This document shows, one piece after another, positions 36,500 through 46,369 of a stretch of 64,000 nt of DNA. The stretch covers positions 248,001 to 312,000 of the forward strand of contig JAPQWV010000491.1 in the NCBI GenBank assembly GCA_027422505.1, written 5' to 3'. The stretch is from Craterostigma plantagineum. Taxonomy: Eukaryota > Streptophyta > Magnoliopsida > Lamiales > Linderniaceae. Numbering within the stretch: position 1 is the stretch's first letter; each line of letters begins with the position of its first letter. The position numbers and the translations under genes are program-made. The notes below the pieces were generated by a model. The model saw only the letters and a list, made by a program, of their open reading frames with translations. It was not told where the DNA came from and searched no databases.

Positions 36500-37304
36500 T
36501 GGGGTTTTAAGCCCAATGGGTCTCGGGCCCAAAGTGTGGGTAATTGGCCCACTAAGAGAAGAGCTGAAACGATTTGATTAAATCGAGAAGACGTCGGTCA
36601 CCGAAACGAGAAACCGTTGAAAGATTACGAATCTACGTTTCGAGACGAATCTAAACGAATATTAATTTGCTCAAAACCGATACCGGGTGAATGAGAAATT
36701 AATTAATAAAAATAAAAAATAAAAAATAAAAAAAAATTGATGACGTGGCGGCCGATGACGTGTCACTGACACGTGGACTGACGTGGCGCTGACTGAGCAT
36801 GCTGATGTGGCTGTTTGAAGGGGTATTGGGTATCAGTCCGAAAGTTGTGACTATTCTCAGATTGACCCCTGGTCAAAAGTTGTGTCTACTTGCAAATTCG
36901 GCCCAGTCAATGGAGGTCAACTGAAAAGTCCTGACTTTTCACGAATTGACCCCTGCAGCTTTTCAGACACTATAAATAGGTCCCCTGGCAGAATATAAAT
37001 TCACTCAATTCACTTCAGCACTTTAGAAATAGTTGACAGCACATCCCTTAGTAATAAAAAAGCAAGAAAGGCTCGAGTCTTTAGTAGATTCGCCCGATAA
37101 TTTCGATACGGTGTGCAACGTTTTGAAATTCCGAAGTCGTTGTATCTTCGGGACGTATTGCGACAACCCTAGGCACTGAAATACGGGGCAATAACGTCTT
37201 ACGGAAAGCAGACGACGTACGTGCCTCGACTTCGACATAATAAGCCGAAACTCTGTCCGAGTTTTTTGAGCGCCACCGACCGGACGCCAACACCGGAACC
37301 AACA
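36500..37304 (+). repeat. Cop2 second LTR, 805 bp
   Basis: Matches the first LTR throughout. Compared with it there are short deletions, including one in the A-rich run near 36710 and one near 36790. TATAAATA is kept at 36971-36978, and CCAACA ends it at 37304. Confidence 0.9.
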
Positions 37305-37331
37305 ATCGTAAGACGTTATTCTGTCTGATCG

Positions 37332-38143
37332 ATGGCGACAATAGCGAATATTCCTACCGCCGTACCGCTGACGGGTAGCAACCACGCCGAAAGGCCGGCG
37401 AAATTTGATGGGGCGGACTTCAAGAGATGGCAACAAAAGATGCTGTTTTATCTCACGACCCTGAACCTGGTGCGCTTTCTGAAAGAGCTCCCGCCCCAGG
37501 TGAACGCCAACGACGCCGCTGACGTCGCCGCACCCGAAATTGACGAACAACAACAGGCGGCGTTGGACGCTTGGAATCATAACGATTTCATGTGTCGTAA
37601 CTATATGAACGCCTAGACGACTCCCTATACAACGTCTACGCAGTCGCTAAAACTGCTAAAGAGTTGTGGGACTCGTTGGATAAAAAGTACAAACCGATGA
37701 CGCCGGACTAAAGAAATACATTGTCGGCAGGTTTTTGGACTATAAGATGACCGACTCCAAACCAGTGTTGGACCAGGTCCGTGATCTGCAACTGATAATC
37801 CACGATATACACGCGGAGAATATGCAGATCAGCGAATCCTTCCAGGTAGCTGCTATAATAGAGAAGCTGTCGCCCCTGTGGAAGGACTTCAAGAACTACC
37901 TCAAGCACAAGCGTAAGGAAATGGGGCTTGAAGACCTGATCATGAGGCTTCGAATCGAAGAAGATAATCGAAGGATCGAGGCCAAGAACAAAAGTGGCAG
38001 CGTGGAGGTACGTGCGAACCTGGCCGAATCAAGCACCGGCAAAAAGCGCAAGAGGCCTAATACGACGCAACAGAAGCCCAACAAAATAAGGGGCAACTGC
38101 TATAACTGCGACAAACCTGGGCATATGGCCAAGGATTGTCGAT
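37332..38143 (+). pseudogene. Second, truncated Cop2 gag copy
   Basis: Repeats the gag start and continues to the zinc knuckle (CYNCDKPGHMAKDCR, about 38097-38141), where it is cut and joined directly to LTR sequence. It has its own frame breaks near 37610 and 37700, but around 37615-37660 it keeps gag sequence that is scrambled in the first copy. Confidence 0.88.
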
Positions 38144-38729
38144 AAAAAATTGAGACGTGGCGGCCGATGACGTGTCACTGACACGTGGACTGACGTGGCG
38201 CTGATCTGGCGCTGACTGTGCATGCTGATGTGGCTGTTTGAAGGGGTATTGGGTATCAGTCTGAAAGTTGTGACTATTCTCAGATTGACCCCTGGCCAAA
38301 AGTTGTGTCTATTTTCAAATTCGGCCCAGTCAATGGAGGTCAACTGAAAAGTCCTGACTTTTCGCGAATTGACCCCTGCAGCTTTTCAGACACCATAAAT
38401 AGGTCCCCTGGCAGAATAGAAATTCACTCAATTCACTCCCAGCACTTTAGAAATAGTTGACAGCACATCCCTTAGTAATAAAAAAGCAAGAAAGGCTCGA
38501 ATCTTTAGTAGATTCGCCCGATAATTTCGATACGGTGTGCAACGTTTCGAAATTCCTGAAGTCGTTGTATCTCCGGGACGTATTGCGACAACCCGAGGCA
38601 CTGAAATACGGGGCAATAACGTCTTACGGAAAGCGTACGACGTACGTGCCTCGACTTCGACATAATAAGCCCAAACTCTGTCCGAGTTTTTTGAGCGCCA
38701 CCGACCGGACGCCAACACCGGAACCAACA
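38143..38729 (+). repeat. Cop2 third LTR, 5'-truncated, 587 bp
   Basis: Begins inside the LTR at the A-rich stretch before TGACGTGGCGGCC and runs to CCAACA. The TATA box reads CATAAATA here (about 38393). Its right end adjoins host intron sequence. Confidence 0.88.
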
Positions 38730-38735
38730 GACTAT

Positions 38736-39310
38736 ACTATAATACTTCATCTACCACGACCTAAATTTTGCATATTTATTTATCTTTAAGTTAGGGTTTT
38801 AATGTCAATATTAGGTGCATGCATGCCCTCACGTTTTGATGCGTATCGCCATCAGAGTCACATGTTTCTGTAAACTTAAATGTTTAGGAAGAATGGACGT
38901 GGACCACAAATGAAAAATGAGCCTACAGTAATAGAACTATTATTTGGGAAAAAATAGATGTATCAATTTGAATCTTGTCATAAGGACCTAAGGTTAAGTA
39001 TATTTCATGACCCGTTTAAGACAAATAGGATGGTGATGAGTCGTATTCTCTTTAATATTAATTGACCACCTTTATACTAGATTTCGTTAGAAGAATTATA
39101 AATAGTGATTTTTTCCTAGAAAACCTTCGTGATTAATATATTTTTATGCAAGTAATTTGAAGCACTCTCCGTCAGCAATAAGCAAACATTTATTAGCTAA
39201 AGTCCTAAACACAATATGACGAAAAATGAAATAAATGTCGAGCATTTAACATCTTGTCGTCACATGTAACAAAAGTTACTGTCATCCATACCCAATTAAA
39301 AAAAAATCAC
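38736..39310 (-). other. GT14 intron, 5' segment
   Basis: AT-rich intron sequence between Cop2 and exon 1, ending at the splice donor (GTGATTTTTT on the minus strand from 39310). No other feature seen. Confidence 0.6.
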
Positions 39311-39889
39311 CTTGCTAGGAATTCTCCGGCCATGAAAAACCGAACCCTCAGCTTCAGACCCATTGTAAGAAGGATTCGAGTGAACATACACGGTGTACAA
39401 ACCATCGTACCCATTAAAGAACTTATCCCACAGTGGAGCTAAATTCATGGGCCCTCTCGTCAAGAACATGAATGCGATCCTCGGGACAATCTTAAAAGGC
39501 GCTAATTGAATCTTAGGAGCCATCAAAGCCCTCCATAGAAGTTCTTGATCTTCCATATTATGCATGTAATAATAACTTGTGTTTCGACTCATTTTCGAGC
39601 CATCGATAATCCCTCCCTTCTTTATTAGGGTTTTCGACGATGCTGGTGGTGTTAAGGTTTGCCATGGATGTTGCTGTGAGGCGGTGAAGATTGAAAACTG
39701 TTCATTGGTGACATGGAGATTGAGTGAAAATGTCTTTAATTGGAAGCATAGGATAATCCCTAGGGTTAATCCGAGGATTGCGAAGAAGAGGTAAGTGATT
39801 AGGGTGGAAATGGAGAATGGGTTGTAGAGATTGAGTTTGTTTTTCATTGTGATTTCCAGATGGTAGGAGTTACGAGGAAGAGAAGTCAT
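39311..39889 (-). CDS. GT14 exon 1 (membrane anchor and start of catalytic domain)
   Basis: 193 codons from ATG at 39889. A short basic N-terminus is followed by one hydrophobic segment at about residues 28-50 ([20 protein letters not shown]), a typical type II Golgi anchor. A stem region and then the GT14 start follow: [31 protein letters not shown] and FHGRRIPSK. The exon ends in phase 0 at AAG|GTGA. A second in-frame ATG lies at codon 15. The 5' flank carries a foldback MITE about 215 bp upstream. Confidence 0.88.
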
Positions 39890-40047
39890 GTGGGAGAAAT
39901 GAAGTATGTTTGCTGTGTGATAATGTATAACTTTCCAAGAAAGAAAAGGACGAACTAATAATTAGTAATTGTATGAGAGACAACTAACTGTTTCTTGGGA
40001 GCTTCGGAAGTTGTTAGAAGGCTTTGGTACATGGGCTTGTGAATATG

Positions 40048-40048
40048 T

Positions 40049-40084
<36 letters not shown>

Positions 40085-40103
40085 TATATATATATATATA
40101 TAT
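40048..40103. repeat. (AC)n then (AT)n microsatellite
   Basis: About eleven AC units followed by TA repeats, directly left of the foldback element. Confidence 0.93.
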
Positions 40104-40482
40104 AGGAATGTTATGGTGCTCACCTTATGTGAGCACCTTATGTGGGCACCTGTTGATGTGGCACCGGTTCGTGCCATTTCAACATCCCACATCAACATCT
40201 AAGATGATGTCGTCTTAATTAAGATCTTATGAGATCCATTAATCGATATTTCGGACGCTGATGTGGCATATCGACGCCTTACATTTTTCGCATCAACGAA
40301 GTATATCGCGTACAATATGCCACATCAGCGTCCGAAATATCGATTAATGGATCCCATAAGGTGTTAATTAAGACGACATAATCTTAGATGTTGATGTGTG
40401 ATGTTGAAATGGCACGAATCTGTACCACATCAACAGGTGCCCACATAAGGTGCTCACATAAGGTGAGCACCATAAAATTCCT
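40104..40482. mobile_element. Foldback (hairpin) MITE, 379 bp
   Basis: Two ~168 base arms (40104-40271 and 40315-40482) are inverted copies of each other at roughly 90% or better by eye, around a ~43 base loop. Arms begin AGGAATGTTATGGTGCTCAC and, inverted, AGGAATTTTATGGTGCTCAC. The simple repeats on both sides hide the TSD, so I cannot assign the superfamily. Confidence 0.9.
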
Positions 40483-40518
40483 CTCTCTCTCTGTCTCTCT
40501 CTCTCTATATATATATAG
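40483..40518. repeat. (CT)n then (TA)n microsatellite
   Basis: CTCTCT run with one GT interruption followed by TATATATATA. Confidence 0.93.
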
Positions 40519-42345
40519 ACCTTTTTGGTCCAAATGATTATGAGAGTTTTGATTATTTCAAGTAATTACGTAAATTGGGGTGGGGGGTACAAATTAGAAA
40601 ACTCGATATGTATGTTATATGATGTTTAAGTATGTGAAAATGTTCGATAAAGTGCTTAAGTGTGATTAAATTGTTAACATAATCGAATTTGTGTGATCTA
40701 GTACTTAACTGAAATATTGTTGTGATCACCTGGTTATGAACGTTTTCGCATGAATAGAATCTCACTGTGTGCTATATTTGGAAAATATACTATGTTGACT
40801 GATATGTGAACTGTCTGCGAGATTGAGTTATTTTCGAAAATAATATCGTTGTGATCACCCGGATATGAATGACTGATATATATGAAAGATTTTCTGATTA
40901 AGTGCTTACATGTGATTGATTTATTTTAGGCAAGAATATCGATGTGATCGCCCGGATATGAATGATCATGCTATATATATGGAAAAGATATTCTGATTAA
41001 GTGCTTACATGTGATTCATTTATTTTAGGAAAGAATATCATGATATATCCGTTTGAGTGCTATCTTAACTGACTCTTAAATCAGTGAATCAGTGATCTAG
41101 CTTTCCTTATGCGACTTGGGATTTATGCTTAGGAAAGTGATTAATTGATTGGGCCTACATGTGGTAATATGCTGATTGAGTCTATTTATGGAATGTGCTG
41201 AAATCGGATGAGATCACCATACATGGAAAGTATGTCTTTACCTTATACTCAGTAGATCAAATCTTTCCTTGTGCGAATTGGCTATCATATTTTGGGAAAG
41301 AAATCAGTTGATTGAGCTTACTATTGATGATATGCTGAGTGGAACTATATATGGAATATGCTGACAAACTGATGAGATTACCCTGGAATGGAAGTAAAAA
41401 TGTGGTAGTTATGGTAAGTGACCATGCATGACCGTTGAGCTTAATTGCTTTATTCTTGGCATGATTCTTTGAGTTAATGCACGTGATTATTGAGCTTTCT
41501 CTTGCATATTCTGTGCTTAACTTTCATTGTGAAGTGTAGAAGCGATTTTTGGGTCTATAATAGAAGAAAACACTTCACGTTGAAGGGTACGAAACGAACA
41601 CACAAGCCATCGAATTCCTTAGACTGTTATGAGCTTTAACTTGCGAAAAATTCGTAGTTTGTGTTGAGCTTAAATTTGCGAATCTGTACCCATGAGCGAT
41701 CTTTAGCAACACCCTACCCTAAAACCCTAGTCTTCGGACGTGTTGAGCGCACAAAGGAGCACGGTTAGCGTCTTTCGCACGTGGAGGGACGAATTTGGTG
41801 TATTCGGTGGCCCTTCGGTAGCAAGCTGTGTCCAGTTGGGGAATAGGTTTCCTAGGTAAACGACGTGGAACGAAACTTGGCATGCAACAGCCTAGGTGGA
41901 GGTCTAGTTTCCAAAGTGCTTCGTCTAGTTTCCAAAGTGCTTCGGTTGTGTAAGGGTTGATCCTTTTGTAACCATAACCGGCAATACTTAGTGATTGATT
42001 GGAACTCTTGGGGAGGTCACACCCCAAGGAAAGAGGTCACACCCCAAGGACAGGATTAAACCCAGTTGGGGATGTAACCTGTATAAAAATCCCGTCTCAC
42101 TTTACTTTCAGTTATTTACTTTTATGTGAGACAAACCCGGAACTTCAGCAAGTAACTAGGTAATATCATTGGAATGCTTTCTCGAAATAACGAGATATTT
42201 CGTGAAACAAGGTGAGGGAGATAACGTAGACTTTCTTACTGCTTTATAGGGAATAACATACTCTGCAATATCATCTTAAAGAAAAGTATTTTCAAAGAAG
42301 TAGAAGCCAAAATTTTTATAGCCTAATTCACCCCCCCCCTCCCTA
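40519..42345 (+). repeat. Diverged solo-LTR-like sequence, ~1.8 kb
   Basis: Same block order as 22475-24135: TTTTTGGTCCA at the start; ATGGAAA/TATGCTGA words; GAGCTTTAACTTGCGA; GTCTTCGGACGTG; GCCCTTCGGTAGC; AACTCTTGGGGAG; CAGTTGGGGATGTAACC, then TATAAAAAT (42082-42090); and a final CCTAATTCACCCCCCCC. It has a small internal duplication (AGGTCACACCCCAAGGA, about 42016-42050). No internal region follows. Confidence 0.6.
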
Positions 42346-42736
42346 GCCAATATATATATATATATATATATTATAACAACCTTTGTGGATTTTGTAATCT
42401 TTTTGAATACTATTAAATTAAAACTTGAGAAGAATTTAGGTGACTAATCTCATGGATGTATGGTTGGTGCTTCTGCTTGGTTTGGTCCATGTTGGTGGCT
42501 AAACGATGCAAATAAGTTGTTTGGTCACCAAATACATGATCTTTATTTTATGCAAAGAAGGGAAACATAGAGGTAGTTAATTTGTTGGGCGAAGTGTCAA
42601 TACCGCATATTTGAAAAATCAGTCATTTAGACGTCCCGAGAACTAATTCATTGTTTTGTCTAAGTTGCAGATTCGCAAATAAAATATATAAAATTAAACA
42701 TTATCTAGGTAAAAGTCATTCAACATGTATAAGAAC
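42346..42736. other. (TA)n and AT-rich DNA, no gene
   Basis: TATATA run at about 42351-42371, then unremarkable AT-rich sequence. ATAAGAAC at 42729-42736 is the left TSD of the next element. Confidence 0.6.
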
Positions 42737-43250
42737 CGGTATTTTAAAAAGTGTAAAGCGCGTTGCGTTGCGTTTTTGTTTCGGTATCGCGTATCGTTAA
42801 TAGCGTAGCGTATTGCGTGACTATTTCGAGCAAGTAACGTATAAAGAAAAATATATAATATATAACAATATGAGCAAAAGCCAATCAATTTCGCTACTAG
42901 ACCATTGAAATAAAGGAAATAATGGTAAAGTATAATCTACTTATATAAAAATGTGAACTGAATAAGCAAAATAGAAAAACAATTAAGGAATTATCACATT
43001 GTAATAAAAGTTTATGTGCCTAATTGAATTAAACTAATATTTGTTTTGTATTTAACAAATATGTGGGCTAGTGGGTTTCTGACCCAAAATCTTAAATCCA
43101 GGTCAAAGAGAAACCCGGATTCTTCATTCATACATGAAAAAAGTAATAAAAAAAAATAAGCGGTATAGATTTCATACTCTGACGCATTTACAAATAATTT
43201 ACACAAAATCGCGATATGTAGCGCGCTAATCAACGCCTTTTAAAACACCG
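42737..43250. mobile_element. hAT-type MITE candidate, 514 bp
   Basis: Left end CGGTATTTTAAAAAGTG and inverted right end CGGTGTTTTAAAAGGCG, both followed by GCGCG-rich subterminal DNA. The flanks ATAAGAAC (42729-42736) and ATCAGAAC (43251-43258) differ at one base, fitting an 8 bp hAT-style TSD. No coding capacity. Confidence 0.7.
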
Positions 43251-43493
43251 ATCAGAACATGACGTAATTCCATGTTTTACACTGAATAAGAAACAAATCA
43301 GTTTAATGGACATATTGAAATATATAGAATTAAACTATATCCATAAATATTTTAATAATATCTAATATAGATATTTACTTTTGGTGATTGAACGATTATG
43401 GACATTTGATATCATTACATGACTCCGCATCTACGTATTATGGCATATACAACGTCCACATTTTTATCAGCTTCAATTTCGCCAACGACCGCG
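43251..43493. other. AT-rich spacer
   Basis: No recognised feature between the MITE and Cop3. Confidence 0.5.
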
Positions 43494-44002
43494 TATTGGT
43501 GCAGTGAACGGTAATATTTCTAGCAAGTAGAAGGTTATTTTGGACCATTTTATTAGGACAATGTAAAGCCGAAATGACACCGAGAGAGAACACGAGATTT
43601 TTACGTGGTTCAGCCAATACCGTCTACCTCCACGGAGAGAACATGTTTTATTATATTGAGAATGTTACACCGTACTAATTAATGCTCGTGTTTAAACTCA
43701 AAACCATGACCCTACCCCTGTAATGTATTTATACCTACTCCAAAAACCCCAGTAAAACTACATCCGCTCTCACCCTCATCCACCCGCATAAATGTTCTAT
43801 TCTCACTCTTATTTTCTCGCACTACACGTTGCTACTTGTGGTGTATTACAACTGAACCCTACATGCCTTTATATAGGCAAACTCCCAAGCTAAAATACAT
43901 CACATATATCGTCATTGCTTACGATAGTTACTCATTAATATAGACAATATGGTGATTGAGCACAATGGTTGGCTAGATGAAAACGTGGTTGGACCCCAAT
44001 AA
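43494..44002 (-). repeat. Cop3 3' LTR, ~509 bp
   Basis: Aligns with 45608-46125: TGAACGGTAATATTTC, AAATGACACCGA, the TTTTACGTGGTTC word, CTACCTCCACGGAGAG, and GGTTGGACCCCAATA at its end. Confidence 0.85.
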
Positions 44003-44154
44003 TTCTCCCCTCCAGCCGGGTTCAGCTTCAAAAAATGCTCATCCTGGAGAGTACCATTTTTAGAGTAACCCTTTCGTAATTATCACGAACATTCATTGGT
44101 CTTCCTTGTACCAGCTACACATATCTGAATTAAGAATTGCTCAACCCACTTGAT

Positions 44155-45402
44155 TCACTCTGCGACTAATCCTTTGTGCAATTGTTGAAACGATAAACCC
44201 GTCAATTCAAAAGAGGGGCTTCGATGCAACCCCTTCACCAGCAAGACTTCCCTTCTCATCATGGACTGCCTTTCCACATGCACGCGCGATTTTCGTGAAC
44301 CCCTCGACGTCAGAGTATTATGTACCACGCTCCCCGACGATACAAACCTCCACCTCTTCTCCTTCAGTGGACCTTTCCACCACATGTGATTTTACATACT
44401 CCCCCTACTATGGAACTCCCGTAACTGAATCAAGGATATCCGTGCAATTTGGGACAAAGATCACACCACCCAAAGTGCGCACCACTCCATCAACCATTTT
44501 AATTTTTACCATTTCAACACCTCGAACATCCTGACGATATTTAATCATCCATGGAGACCGAGCCCCAGCGTATTTTTCGGAACGTGACAAAAATATTTTC
44601 TCTCGATGCAGCATGGTACTTCAACCCATAATCTAATATCCATCCATCCTGGAAACGAGCGTCATCATTGGAGACTGAGAGCGTCCCTAAGATATTCTTC
44701 TGCTACCATGGTTGTGGAATTTTCCTCGTCGTTCCTGCCCTCCATGTCAGATATTTTCTTTTGATGCTGAATCACCAGACTTGTAGCATTCCATGCCCTT
44801 CCCGCCATCCTTGAATTTGGACCTGCTGCTACCACCAAGTTCTCTAGCGTGGAACCTTCCTTTATGATTCTCCCTGCGTATACGTCGAATTTTGGCTATC
44901 CCCTTAATTTGATCGTCTACACTTTTCATGCGCCATAAGAGTTGACTGTACATCCACCATCTTCACTGTCGTCTTTTCGTACATGATGGTTGTGACCAAA
45001 TTATCATAAGAATCAAGAAGCGAGGTAAGAAGTAAATGGACCTTATCTTCTTCCTCTAACTTCACATCAACTTTTACAAGTTGATCCACAGTCTGTTGAA
45101 CACGTTAATATGATCCATGAGATTTTCACATTTCTCAATCGTCAGTCAGTACAGCTCCCGCTTTAGATCTAACTTTGTGGCTAAGTTTTTCCTGAGGTGC
45201 AGCTCCCCCAACTTCGTCCACAAGTCTGGTGCAGAATCCTCATTAACATCATTATTAATAATGTTATCCGCAATATACAAACGAATTGTGCTGACACATC
45301 TTGATCCCAAATTCTCTCAGTCTTCTTCGTCATTTTCTCCGGCTTTACTGTGTTCCCCTCCAAACCCTTAGCCAAACCTTGGTGAACAAGTATATCCTTC
45401 AC
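44155..45402 (-). pseudogene. Cop3 gag (UBN2-type) and protease relic
   Basis: Fragments in falling coordinates. Gag N-terminus at 45402-45181 (MKDILVHQGLAKGLEG; then APDLWTKL-like residues out of frame). Gag middle at 45089-44904 (LLTSLLDSYDNLVTTIMYEK). Then a degenerate zinc knuckle (ECYKSGDSASKENI) ending near 44747, in which only the first cysteine is kept. A protease-region fragment (VKIKMVDGVVRTLGG) lies at 44614-44408, and an unassigned fragment at 44385-44155. Several frameshifts separate them. Confidence 0.75.
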
Positions 45403-45593
45403 TCTTCTCTGTCACAGAGTGAAACACATTGTGCCATCAAATTACCGCACTTTGAAATTGTTTTCTGTCGCCATTACCCTTGAAGAGCTTCAACGGTTTG
45501 GCCCGACCAATAAACCTTCTTAATATCGTTTCTGATGTGCAAGATCAGACAAAGCTGCAACCACAACGTATACTCAGAATATTAATTAGGTTT

Positions 45594-45605
45594 GCTCTGA
45601 TATCA
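45594..45605 (-). promoter_or_regulatory. Cop3 primer-binding site
   Basis: Minus strand TGATATCAGAGC, the tRNA-iMet type with one change from TGGTATCAGAGC, two bases from the LTR. Confidence 0.88.
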
Positions 45606-45607
45606 CT

Positions 45608-46125
45608 TGTTGGCGTGAACAGTAATATTTTGGGCCAATAGAATATTGATTTTTTGGCCCCCGAGACAATTTTATTGGGACAATATAAATATGAAATGAC
45701 ACCGACAGAGGACATGAGATTTTTAGGTGGTTCGCCCAACACCGCCTACCTCCACGGAGAGCACGTGTTTTACTATATTGAGAATATTACACCGTACAAA
45801 TTAATGCCCGTGTTACTCAAAACCGAGACCCTTACCCACCCTGGTAATGTATTTGTACCTACTCCCAACTACTCTAGTAAAACTACACCTGCTCTCACCC
45901 TTAACCACCCGCATAAATTTTATTTTCTTACTCTTACTCTCTCGCACTATACGTTCCTACCTTTAGATGTATTACATCTGAAGCCTACATGCCTTTATAT
46001 AGGCAAACTCCAAGCTAAATACAAACCACATATCATATTGGTTACGATAATATACTCATTAATATAGACAATTTAGTGGTTGAGAATAATGGTTGGCTGT
46101 GTGAAAACGTGGCTGGACCCCAACA
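45608..46125 (-). repeat. Cop3 5' LTR, 518 bp
   Basis: TG...CA ends: on plus it starts TGTTGGCGTGAACAG and ends GGACCCCAACA. The two LTRs are clearly diverged, so the insertion is not recent. Confidence 0.87.
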
Positions 46126-46369
46126 TTATTACTTGGTCGGTTGTCATTTCATGTTTCATCTAACTAACGGACCAATGACAAGAAATGAAATGTTTCGTAA
46201 TCTACTTGAAAAGATTATTCTTCATGGGCCGGTGGCCAATTTATAAGACCCATTATCTCATGAGTTATATCCCATCCCCGATACTTGTTATTAATAATTA
46301 TTAAAGGGACACGTATCAAGAAGGAAGTAACAACCGCGTGGTCGGTGGTCTAAAGTATGCAACTTTTTC

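Larger units (their letters stand above)
31177..38729 (+). mobile_element. Copia element Cop2 in GT14 intron, compound structure
   Basis: Plus-strand order: LTR (31177-32013), gag-pol (32041-35990), 3' region, LTR (36500-37304), 5' part of gag again (37332-38143), then a 5'-truncated LTR (38143-38729). ACTAT flanks it at 31171-31175 and 38731-38735, one base off the TG...CA ends on each side. The LTR-internal-LTR-internal-LTR order suggests a tandem product with a deletion in the second unit. Coding frames are broken by several frameshifts and stops, so it cannot move by itself. Confidence 0.88.
30183..39889 (-). pseudogene. GT14 (DUF266, BC10-like) glycosyltransferase gene, intron hit by copia
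   Basis: A host gene of two visible coding exons, 39889-39311 and 30873-30183, about 422 codons in all, normal for plant GT14 proteins. The family is related to animal core-2/I-branching N-acetylglucosaminyltransferases and is thought to act as Golgi type II membrane enzymes on cell-wall glycans; the substrate is unknown here. The intron (39310-30874, 8.4 kb) starts GTGATT and ends AAAAG. It contains the Cop2 retrotransposon in the opposite orientation; without Cop2 it would be about 0.9 kb. A net one-base frameshift near 30440 breaks the last ~80 codons. It could be a decaying gene, or a functional gene seen through a sequence error, so pseudogene status is provisional. Confidence 0.8.
43494..46125 (-). 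mobile_element. Short copia element Cop3 without integrase or RT, 2.6 kb
   Basis: Minus orientation: 5' LTR (46125-45608), primer-binding site (45605-45594), decayed gag and protease fragments (about 45402-44155), polypurine tract (GGAGGGGAGAA at about 44014-44004), 3' LTR (44002-43494). No integrase, RT or RNase H motif is present. I find no matching 5 bp TSD. Confidence 0.85.

Noticed and set aside
46126..46369. Search for the left terminus of the hAT element
   Set aside because: No inverted copy of TAGACCTGGG is visible, so I did not call a complete hAT element.
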